This document shows, in pieces, positions 55,596 through 62,984 of a stretch of 64,000 bases of DNA (position 1 is the first letter of the stretch; each line of letters opens with the position of its first letter). Below the pieces are notes generated by a model. That model searched no databases. It saw nothing but the letters and a program-made list of their open reading frames with translations, and was not told the DNA's origin. The position numbers and the translations under genes were made by a program. The DNA is taken from assembly GCF_000332275.1 (NCBI RefSeq), contig NZ_CM001776.1:1783268-1847267 (forward strand), read 5' to 3'. Origin of the DNA: Synechococcus sp. PCC 7336. GTDB taxonomy: Bacteria > Cyanobacteriota > Cyanobacteriia > Thermostichales > PCC-7336.

Positions 55596-56459
55596 CTACG
55601 GTGCTGCAGTTGAGCGGAGATCCTCGGACTGAATTCGCTCTGCTCCCGAGTAGAGGTTAAATCGCTGGCCGCGCAGAAAGCCGATCGCGGTCAGGCCGAA
55701 GTCGCGAGCGGTGGCGACGGCTAAGCTGCTGGGGGCCGAGACTGCGCAGAGGATGGGGCCGCCAGCAGCAATGCACTTTTGCACGAGTTCGAAGCTGCAG
55801 CGCCCGCTCACCATGACGATGCGATCGCTCCAGGGCAACTCTCCCGCCAGCAACGCGGCTCCCACTAATTTATCGAGTGCATTGTGGCGTCCCACATCTT
55901 CTCTGGCTTGCAAGAGATTGCCGTCTAGATCGAACAGTGCGGCTGCGTGTAGCCCGCCAGTCGCCTTGAAAATGCCTTGGGCCGATCGCAATTGTTCGGG
56001 CAGTCGATAGATGGTGCTGGGGGACACTGCGATACCTGTTGGCAGAGGCGGACACTCTCGCAAGCGCAAGGCTTCGATGCTAGCTTTGCCGCAAACACCG
56101 CAGGCGCTGGTGGTGTAGAAGTGGCGCTCCAATGGGGCTAGATCCACATCCAAGCCCTGGCGCAGTTCCACATTGACGATGTTGTGGCGTCGATCGCCAT
56201 CCACGTCGCGATCGACGCAGTAACTCATGCGGAGGATATCGGCGCGATCGCTGACGATGCCCTCGCCGTAGAGAAAACCTGCTGCCAACTCGAAGTCTGC
56301 GCCGGGGGTTCGCATGGTGACGGCTAGGGTGCGGGCGGGACGGAGGAGGCGCAGTTCGAGCGGTTCTTCTGTGGCTAAGCGATCCGATCGCGATCGCCTT
56401 TGACCGTTTTCCACCACCCAGACGGTGGCGTTGGTTTTGCTCCCGAGGGGATGGTTCAT
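55596..56459 (-). CDS. fdhD: Formate dehydrogenase accessory sulfurtransferase FdhD
   Basis: FdhD (about 287 residues) moves sulfur from the IscS desulfurase to the molybdenum cofactor of formate dehydrogenase-like enzymes. RPARTLAVTMRTPGADFELAAGFLYGEGI and the redox-active CxxC in TTSACGVCGKASIEAL are diagnostic; the LLQAREDVGRHNALDKLVG and SGRCSFELVQK segments follow as expected. The start is the ATG at 56459 (MNHPLGSKTNATVWVV); the frame extends upstream only through a G-rich repeat. It diverges from the molybdopterin oxidoreductase gene, its likely client. Confidence 0.93.
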   Translation of the reverse strand: MNHPLGSKTNATVWVVENGQRRSRSDRLATEEPLELRLLRPARTLAVTMRTPGADFELAAGFLYGEGIVSDRADILRMSYCVDRDVDGDRRHNIVNVELRQGLDVDLAPLERHFYTTSACGVCGKASIEALRLRECPPLPTGIAVSPSTIYRLPEQLRSAQGIFKATGGLHAAALFDLDGNLLQAREDVGRHNALDKLVGAALLAGELPWSDRIVMVSGRCSFELVQKCIAAGGPILCAVSAPSSLAVATARDFGLTAIGFLRGQRFNLYSGAERIQSEDLRSTAAP

Positions 56460-56500
56460 GGCAGGAATAGGGACAGCAGGAGAATTCGATCTTGTGGGAC

Positions 56501-56549
56501 GGCCCTCACCCCCGGCCCTTCTCCCCAAGGAGAGGGGAGCAAGAGCCGG
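56501..56549 (-). repeat. G-rich hairpin repeat between fdhD and the oxidoreductase
   Basis: GGCCCTCACCCCCGGCCC followed by TTCTCCCCAAGGAGAGGGGAGC is an inverted-orientation copy of the core repeat at 26585, 37683 and elsewhere. It lies in the 196-bp gap between two divergent genes, so it may affect their promoters. Confidence 0.85.
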
Positions 56550-56655
56550 AAATTTGGATTTTTGTTCCTGCGCGCTTTGGCACAATCCAAAGAGAAAATG
56601 CTCAAAATGCGGCGGGAATAGAAACTGTTCCTATCGTAGAGAAACAGATTGCCAG

Positions 56656-58926
56656 GTGACCTGCGTGTTGAAGAAGCCGAACAAACTGTGGAATCCCAAG
56701 TTTTGGGCCAGTTGGAAGCCATTTGGCCTGGGGGAGCAATATCCCAACAATTATTGGGAGGTGTTTCGGGCTGCTTGGGTGAATCGCGATCGCCCTGCTT
56801 ATGCTTGGAAGATTCTCAATCGCGGTGTCTGCGATGGCTGTTCTCTGGGCACCACCGGCATGAAGGACTGGACGCTGGAGGGCATTCATCTGTGCAATGT
56901 GCGATTGCGGCTGCTGCGACTCAATACGATGGCGGCTTTCGATCCGAACATTCTGGCTGATGTGGAGTCTTTGCGTCGCTTGCGGGATAGCGAGTTGCGG
57001 GAACTGGGACGACTGCCCTATCCGATGCGGCGCGATCGGGGCGATCGCGGTTTTCGCCGCATTAGTTGGGAGGAAGCTCTCACGGTTATGACCGATCGCA
57101 TTCGCGCCACTACACCCGAGCGGCTCAGCTTCTATCTCACCAGTCGCGGCACGGTGAACGAGACCTACTATGCGGCTCAAAAAGCCGCTCGCGCGATCGG
57201 GACCAATAACGTCGATAATGCGGCTCGCATCTGTCATTCCCCCAGTACTAACGGTCTCAAAAGTACTCTCGGCGTTGCAGCGACCACCTGCTCTTATAAG
57301 GACTGGATCGGCACGGACCTGCTGGTGTTTATCGGTTCCAATGTCGCCAACAACCAGCCCGTTTCAGTCAAATACCTGCATTGGGCCAAAAAGGCGGGTA
57401 CCCGCATTGTCGCCATCAACACCTATCGCGAACCGGGGATGGAGCGTTACTGGGTGCCGTCTATTCCCGAGAGCGCTTTGTTTGGCACGAAATTTGCCGA
57501 GGATTTCTTTTTGGTCAATATGGGGGGCGATCTGGCGTTTATCAACGGCGCTATCAAGCATATGCTGGCCAACGATTGGGTCGATCGCGACTTTATCGAT
57601 CGCCATACCACCCATTTCGACGAATTGGCGACAGCGTTGGCGGATGAATCTTGGGAGGAATTGGAGCGGCTGTCGGGGGCGACTCGGGAGGAGATGTATG
57701 CTTTTGCCGAGATGGTGGGGCAGGCGGAAAAGGCGGTGTTTGTTTGGAGTATGGGCATTACCCAGCACGAATGTGGGGAAGACAACGTACGGGCGATTGT
57801 GAATTTGGCTTTGACGAAAGGGTTTGTGGGGCGAGAAGGCTGCGGCCTGATGCCGATACGCGGGCATTCGGGGGTGCAGGGGGGTGCGGAGATGGGTTGC
57901 TATACGACGGTGTTTCCGGGGGGGCGGGGAATTACGGCGGAGAATGCGGCGGAGATGTCGGCGCTGTGGGGGTTTGAGGTGCGTAGCGATCGCGGTCTGA
58001 TTACATCTGAAGCAATCGATCGCGCGGCGGAGGGGGGGATTGACGTGCTGGTGTCGGTGGGGGGCAACTTTCACGAGGTGTTGCCCGATCCCGATTATGT
58101 CAAAGGGGCGATCGAGCGGATTCCTTTGCGGGTGCATCTGGATATTGTCTGTTCGAAGCAGATGTTGTTGGAGCCGGGAGAGACGGTTATTTTGTTGCCT
58201 GCGACCACCCGTTACGAGGTGCCGGGGGGCGTGACGGAGACGAATACGGAGCGGCGGGTGATTTTTAGTCCCGAGATTGAGGGGCCGCGGGTGGGGGAGG
58301 CGCGACCGGAGTGGGAGGTGTTGCTGGAGTTGGCTCGACGGGTGCGGCCCGAGTGGAGCGATCGCCTGCGGTTTGAGAGTACGGCTGTGATGCGGCAGGA
58401 GATTGCGCGGGTGGTGCCTCAATATGACGGCATTCAAGATCTGGCGGCAGCGGGGGATCAGTTCCAATATGGCGGTCCCCATCTCTGTGCGGATTGGGTG
58501 TTTCCGACGGCGGATGGCAAGGCGCGGTTTTCGCCGGTTTTGCCGGTGGAGAAGGCGTTGCCGGAGGGGTGTTTTTGGCTGACGACGCGGCGGGGCAAGC
58601 AATTCAACAGTATGGTGCAGGAGCGCAAGGATGCGATTACGGGGGCGATGCGGGAGGCGGTGTTAATGAGTCGGCTGGATGGCGATCGCTTGGGGGTGCG
58701 AGATGGCGATCGCGTGGTGTTGAAAAATGATTGTGGGGAGTATGTCGGGCGGGTTTATATTGCGCCGATGAAACCGGGGAATTTGCAGGTTCACTGGCCG
58801 GAGGGGAATGTGTTGTTGGAACGGGGGAAGCGATCGCCGGAGGTGGGCATTCCCGATTACAACGCGATCGTGCGGTTGGAAAAAGTGGCGGGGGCTAGCG
58901 CTAGCGCTAGTCCGATGAGTCTTTAG
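56656..58926 (+). CDS. Molybdopterin oxidoreductase, FdhF/YdeP-like
   Basis: This enzyme of about 756 residues belongs to the molybdopterin oxidoreductase superfamily and most closely resembles YdeP/FdhF-type formate dehydrogenase alpha subunits. VCDGCSLGTTGMKDW near residue 56 holds cysteines that may form part of an iron-sulfur site, followed by SFYLTSRGTVNETYYAAQKAARAIGTNN and the GREGCGLMPIRGHSGVQGGAEMG block. The C-terminal molybdopterin-dinucleotide domain includes LTTRRGKQFNSMVQE. No ATG precedes the conserved start, so I take the GTG at 56656 (or 56665). Its client relation to fdhD is supported by the divergent pairing. Confidence 0.85.
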   Translation: MTCVLKKPNKLWNPKFWASWKPFGLGEQYPNNYWEVFRAAWVNRDRPAYAWKILNRGVCDGCSLGTTGMKDWTLEGIHLCNVRLRLLRLNTMAAFDPNILADVESLRRLRDSELRELGRLPYPMRRDRGDRGFRRISWEEALTVMTDRIRATTPERLSFYLTSRGTVNETYYAAQKAARAIGTNNVDNAARICHSPSTNGLKSTLGVAATTCSYKDWIGTDLLVFIGSNVANNQPVSVKYLHWAKKAGTRIVAINTYREPGMERYWVPSIPESALFGTKFAEDFFLVNMGGDLAFINGAIKHMLANDWVDRDFIDRHTTHFDELATALADESWEELERLSGATREEMYAFAEMVGQAEKAVFVWSMGITQHECGEDNVRAIVNLALTKGFVGREGCGLMPIRGHSGVQGGAEMGCYTTVFPGGRGITAENAAEMSALWGFEVRSDRGLITSEAIDRAAEGGIDVLVSVGGNFHEVLPDPDYVKGAIERIPLRVHLDIVCSKQMLLEPGETVILLPATTRYEVPGGVTETNTERRVIFSPEIEGPRVGEARPEWEVLLELARRVRPEWSDRLRFESTAVMRQEIARVVPQYDGIQDLAAAGDQFQYGGPHLCADWVFPTADGKARFSPVLPVEKALPEGCFWLTTRRGKQFNSMVQERKDAITGAMREAVLMSRLDGDRLGVRDGDRVVLKNDCGEYVGRVYIAPMKPGNLQVHWPEGNVLLERGKRSPEVGIPDYNAIVRLEKVAGASASASPMSL

Positions 58927-58942
58927 ACTGCTTGGTATACTT

Positions 58943-59108
58943 TGCACTCGGCCCTCTAATCCCCCAGGATGGGGGACTTGTGAGAGAGCCTCTGCTTGGT
59001 TCACTGCTCCAATCTCCGAGAGCTCTTCTCCAATCTCCAACGCCAAGCCGACACTGTGGCCAAGTCCCCCACGAGTGGGGGATTTAGGGGGCTAATGCAG
59101 CGATCGCA
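58943..59108 (+). repeat. Dispersed repeat family S, copy 2 (truncated)
   Basis: The segment begins TTGCACTCGGCCCTCTAATCC and ends GGGGGCTAATGCAGCGATCG. It lacks the outer ends of the copies at 20591 and 62224 but has an internal piece with CAAGTCCCCCA and AGTGGGGGA arms, like 62224. It fills most of the 301-bp gap before the NACHT pseudogene. Confidence 0.75.
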
Positions 59109-59227
59109 ACTGATTGATAGGCACTCTAGTTCTTCAGGGTGTGAAATGAATCGGAATGCTGGCGAATGCTGGGTGGATTGCGCGTTAACTTAAAGGCGAG
59201 TTCGTAGATTTGTTGACGCCTGCTGCC

Positions 59228-60906
59228 ATGACCGATCCCTTTACCTGGATTCCTGTTGCGACGGCTGTTTTGTCGGGGCTGATTCAGCATGTGGGTGAGA
59301 AGGTGCTGGAGCGAGGAAGTGAGAAGTTTGAGGGGGCGGAGGAGAAGAGAAGGCGCGGCTTTGGGGGGCGAATGCGGAGGCGGTGGCGCGAGAGTATGCG
59401 TTCAAGTATGGGAAGCGGCACGGGCAGTTGAAGGTGTTGCGGATGCGGGAGCCGATTCCGCTGGAGAATGTGTATACAGCGGTAAAGTTGCTGGATAGCT
59501 ATTCCATTCGAGAGTATTCCACGCCCGAGGAGTTAGAGCAGTTATTTCGAGAGAATAATCGTAGGCTGTTCTATCTGGAGATAGAGCCAAAGCTCGGTGG
59601 GCTTGCGGTAGCGAATAGGAAGCAATATCTTGCGGTGGTGGGCGGTCCGGGGGCTGGCAAGTCTACATTTTTGCGCAAGGTGGGTTTGGAGGCGCTAAGG
59701 GGAAAGGATGGGCAATTCGAGCACGAACTACTGCCTGTGTTTTTGGAGCTGAAGCGATTTAACTCTGATGAGATCGAAATTGAGTCATCTATTGTGGAAG
59801 AGTTTCGCACCTGTGGGTTGCCTCACCCAGAGGAGTTTGTGGCGGCGGCGTTGGCGCAGGGGCAATTATTAGTATTGTTGGATGGCTTGGATGAGGTACC
59901 ATCGCGCAATCTGAATCAGGTGGTGGAGAAGATTCAGGATTTCGCAGATCGATACTCGAACAATCGGTTTATTTCGTCTTGTCGGACGGCGGCTTATCGC
60001 AACTGCGGCGGGCTGAAGCAGTTTATAGATATTGCCATTGCGGAGTTTGATGGCGGGCAAATAAAGCAGTTCGTGCGCAATTGGTTTCGGTCGGACTCAG
60101 ATCGCGAGGCTGGCACGGCAGATACCTTTTTGGAGTTGCTAGAACGTCAGGAGAATCAATCGGCGAAGGAGTTGGCGCGGACGCCGCTGCTGCTGACGTT
60201 TTTGTGTTTGGTGTATGACTACTCGCAAAACTTGATGACCAATCGGGCGGCGCTGTATGGCAAGGCACTGGACATTCTGTTAGAAGAATGGGCGGCGGAG
60301 AAGCGGGACAAGATTTACGAAGGCTTCCATCCCCGCTTGGAAAAGGTGCTGCTGTCGGAGATTGCCTACCAAAGTTTTGAAGAGGATCGGCTGTTTTTTT
60401 CGGAAGAGAGCACGATTGCGCAAATTACTGAGTTCTTAGCAGAGACATTAGATGCTCCGAAGCATTTGGATGGGAAGCAAGTGTTGGATGCGATCGAGGT
60501 GCAGCAAGGAATTTTGGTAGAACGTGTGGAAGGCGTGTATTCCTTTTCTCACTTGACCTTGCAGGAATATTTGACCGCCCGCTACATTGCCCAAGAGCCA
60601 GAGCGGATAGACGCAATGGTTAAAGAGCATCTGACAGATGCGCGATGGAAGGAAGTATTTCTTTTAGTGGCGGGGTTGCTGGACCGAGGAGATTGCCTCC
60701 TGACCTCGATGTTAGAGCGTACGGCAGTGCTGAGTAGCCCCGCTGCTGCTAACACCCTGGCGATCGCCTTCCAACTCCCAAGACCTCAAACGCGGTCGCA
60801 CCTACAGCATTTGAGGCGATCGCATCCCGGCAAAGCAGTTGCTGAGAAGAGAGTTGGATTTGAGGCGATCGCCCTACCTGAGAAGCAAGCAATCGCGCGG
60901 CAGTAG
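59228..60906 (+). pseudogene. NACHT-domain STAND NTPase, frameshifted and C-terminally truncated
   Basis: The first frame starts MTDPFTWIPVATAVLSGLIQ and runs to about 59345. The reading then continues in another frame (EKARLWGANAEAVAREYAFKYGKRHG) up to 60906; the shift lies in the purine-rich stretch at about 59340-59356. The second part has an N-terminal helper region, the P-loop GGPGAGKSTF, Walker B LLVLLDGLDEVP and the Arg-rich GNARTPLLLTFLC-like sensor helix ELARTPLLLTFLCLV, all typical of NACHT. The expected C-terminal repeat region is missing; the last 40 residues look out of frame. NACHT proteins often act in phage defence. Confidence 0.8.
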
Positions 60907-60918
60907 CAGACCATGCCA

Positions 60919-61218
60919 TTACAGACCCCTGTCCTGCCACCGTTGTGGGTCCCGCTTGGCGTGAAAACAAGCAATCACAATAATCTTGTTATTTTCGACA
61001 ATGTAAAAAATACAGTAAGGGAACTTTCGGACTAAGGCTCGGCGTATTTGGCGGTGTACTAAAGGACATGCCAGTGGATGCCGTCCAATTTTAGAAAAGC
61101 AAGCATCAATCGCACGGACAAACTCAGAACCTAAACCGCGATCGCGTTCTTCGTAAAATTGATAGGCATCCTGAATATCGAGCTCTGCTTCTGGACGAAT
61201 TAGAAGTGCATAGCTCAT
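60919..61218 (-). CDS. ParE/RelE-family toxin
   Basis: This 99-residue protein has the ParE/RelE fold: LLIRPEAELDIQDAYQFYEE at the start, GLGSEFVRAIDACFSKIGRHPL in the middle and the conserved RRALVRKFPYCIFYIVENNKIIVIACFHAKRDPQRW at the end (written here in parts). The basic C-terminal strand fits a toxin that attacks gyrase or translation; which one is not determined. It overlaps the antitoxin stop by one base (TAATG) and follows it. It ends 13 bp from the NACHT pseudogene on the other strand. Confidence 0.88.
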   Translation of the reverse strand: MSYALLIRPEAELDIQDAYQFYEERDRGLGSEFVRAIDACFSKIGRHPLACPLVHRQIRRALVRKFPYCIFYIVENNKIIVIACFHAKRDPQRWQDRGL

Positions 61219-61451
61219 TACAGATTGCTTAGCCGTTCTTTAACAACCTGCCAGCTCGATCCAGCCTCTGGAGTTTGACTGTATTGCCCTAGCCGACGAT
61301 CCAGCTCTTGTTGCTGTGGCTCAGTGACAGTTACTGCTTCAGGCGTTGAGAGAATACTGTCCCAAAGGTCCTCGGCTAGCTGTATTCGCTCGGCAATGCT
61401 TATCTGGTCAATGTCAACATTCAGTAGAGGTTGCACGGTTTTTATTGTCAT
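61218..61451 (-). CDS. Addiction-module antitoxin (TIGR02574-type)
   Basis: This 77-residue acidic protein matches the small addiction-module antitoxins that usually precede ParE/RelE toxins: QISIAERIQLAEDLWDSI is the typical helix, and QQQELDRRLGQYSQTPEAGSSWQVVKERL the toxin-binding tail. The gene comes first in the operon, in the standard antitoxin-toxin order, and shares one base with the toxin start. It would neutralise the toxin and probably regulate its own promoter. Confidence 0.88.
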   Translation of the reverse strand: MTIKTVQPLLNVDIDQISIAERIQLAEDLWDSILSTPEAVTVTEPQQQELDRRLGQYSQTPEAGSSWQVVKERLSNL

Positions 61452-61565
61452 AACTCAATGGCGATCTCAATTGTAGCTGGGAGTAGTGGACTGACGGCGA
61501 GCAGTTCATTCCGAGGCATGCAAGCTGGGTTTGAAGCGATCGCCCCCCAGCAATCTTCCAAGTCC

Positions 61566-61738
61566 GAGATACCACTCCACCGCACCGAGATATTATTCCT
61601 CCGCCCTGAGATGTGATGCATCCGCATCGAGATGCCATTCCGCCGTACTGAGATGTCATTCCACCGCATTGAGATGTGATTCATCCGCACTGAGATATCA
61701 ATACACCATATCGAGATGTCATTCCACCGCACCGAGAT
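61566..61738. repeat. 21-bp tandem repeat, about nine units
   Basis: The block GAGAT recurs at 61566, 61587, 61608, 61629, 61650, 61671, 61692, 61713 and 61734, an exact period of 21 bp. Consensus between the marks is roughly G(T/A)CATTCC(A/T)CCGCACT. Because 21 is seven codons, all frames are periodic; the minus strand reads as a heptapeptide of the type MRWNDIS/VRMNHIS. It lies in the 412-bp gap before the interrupted gene at 61864. A GTG at 61732 could start a minus-strand frame, but no ribosome-binding site supports it. Confidence 0.9.
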
Positions 61739-61863
61739 AATGCGATCGAGCTTTGAGGACTAGCAAGTCAGTAGCCATTGACAATATCTCAGCCACCATA
61801 ATGCATCGGAATACACGGATTTACGCCATATGAATTAAATTTTAGGCTAAAACTCAATCTGTT

Positions 61864-62208
61864 TTGGCGACAATCGTGACCATCAATCAAAGCTACGACG
61901 AATTCTTTAGCGACGCTAACCTAGCCATCGAAGGAGCCCTAGCCAGCCCCCGCATCTTAGAAGCCCTTGCCCCCTACGGCTACCCCCAAGACCGAATTCG
62001 CGAAGGCCAACGCCTCTACACCGCCGCCCTCAACGCCCAACAATAACAGCAACGCCAATACGGCACCCAAATCGGCACCACCGCCACCCTCAACCAACAA
62101 AGAGAAACAGCCTACACCGCCTACATCCGCCACCTCCGCATCGCCCGCATCGCCCTAGAAAGCGACCCCCAATTACTGGAAGCAATGGGGGTATTGGTCA
62201 GGTCTTGA
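61864..62208 (+). pseudogene. Small protein gene interrupted by an in-frame TAA
   Basis: The frame reads MATIVTINQSYDEFFSDANL (from a TTG at 61864) through ILEALAPYGYPQDRIREGQR and then AALNAQQ, a TAA at 62044-62046, and continues in the same frame as QQRQYGTQIGTTATLNQQRE through YIRHLRIARIALESDPQLLE to a TGA at 62206-62208. Both halves are protein-like and of one helical style, so a single CAA to TAA change is likely. The alternative start is a GTG at 61876. I have a general impression of similar helical proteins in other cyanobacteria, but cannot name the family. The C-terminal part also looks short. Confidence 0.6.
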
Positions 62209-62223
62209 GGCGATCGCCCAAAA

Positions 62224-62490
62224 TCTAAACCTCATCCAGATTGAGATCTGGAGTTTTCAGACATTGCTCTCGGCCCCCTAAATCCCCCACCAGTGGGGGA
62301 CTTCCGAGAGGCTATTGGCTTCGTTCTACAACTCTAATTATCGCGATCTCCATCGCCTTCCCCGCCTCCCAACCCTCAACTGGAACTGTACTCAAGTCCC
62401 CCAGAATGGGGGATGTAGGGGGCGAATGCAGCGATCGACAGCGCTAATGGGAGGAACTCAAAACTACAGATTTCAGACTAGCTTCGGTTT
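62224..62490 (+). repeat. Dispersed repeat family S, copy 3 (about 267 bp)
   Basis: This copy starts TCTAAACCTCATCCAGATTG and ends ACTAGCTTCGGTTT, matching the ends of the copy at 20591-20757. It carries an extra internal segment of about 100 bp between two hairpin arms (CCCCCACCAGTGGGGGA and CCCCCAGAATGGGGGA), which the shorter copy lacks but the copy at 58943 partly shares. It fills the space between the interrupted gene and the stop codon of the pentapeptide protein. Confidence 0.82.
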
Positions 62491-62899
62491 AAGACTCAAT
62501 TGCTTGAATTTTATTCAGACCGAGCTGCTCGGGAGAGATGGTGCTGTCGAAGCGGGTGTAGTCGTCATAATCCGCCGCTTTCAAGTTGGCCCCCTCCAAT
62601 CGAGCCCCGCGCAAATCGGTCCCCATTAAATCGCACCCCCGCAGGTCAGCATTCGATAAGTCTGCCTCGCTGAGCAAACAACCACTCAAATCCGCCCCGC
62701 GCAAATTAGCAGCGCGCAAATTGGCTTGACTCAGATCGGCCTCCATCAGATCGGCCCCCTTCAACACCGCTTGGCTGAGATCGATGCCGCTCAACATGGC
62801 CGCACTCAAATCCGCTCCGCGCAAGTTTGCCCCAGCAAACTGCCGCGCCCCAGCAGCATAGCGATCGCATAATTCAGAAGCCGCGATTGAAGTGACCAT
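62489..62899 (-). CDS. Pentapeptide-repeat protein
   Basis: This 136-residue protein is built from about 18 A(D/N)LXX pentapeptides between residues 20 and 115 (ANLRGADLSAAMLSGIDLSQ and so on), forming a right-handed quadrilateral beta-helix. It has no signal peptide or membrane segment. The last residues KIQAIES are outside the helix. Function is unknown; members range from gyrase mimics to structural proteins. Its stop codon overlaps the end of a repeat of family S. Confidence 0.85.
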   Translation of the reverse strand: MVTSIAASELCDRYAAGARQFAGANLRGADLSAAMLSGIDLSQAVLKGADLMEADLSQANLRAANLRGADLSGCLLSEADLSNADLRGCDLMGTDLRGARLEGANLKAADYDDYTRFDSTISPEQLGLNKIQAIES

Positions 62900-62984
62900 A
62901 GCCTATCCGCCCAACTCCACCGAGTAGTTTTACCAATATTGTCAGTATCTTCCGAGATGCGGAGTTCAGCTCTGCTGCAGAGCC

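Noticed and set aside
57364-58602. Long minus-strand open frame of 412 codons inside the oxidoreductase gene
   Set aside because: It is rich in His, Arg and Pro, lacks any domain, and lies antisense to an enzyme with clear motifs; it is a GC-driven shadow frame.
61566-61738. CRISPR array
   Set aside because: The repeats are directly adjacent with a 21-bp period; there are no unique spacers and no cas genes in the window.
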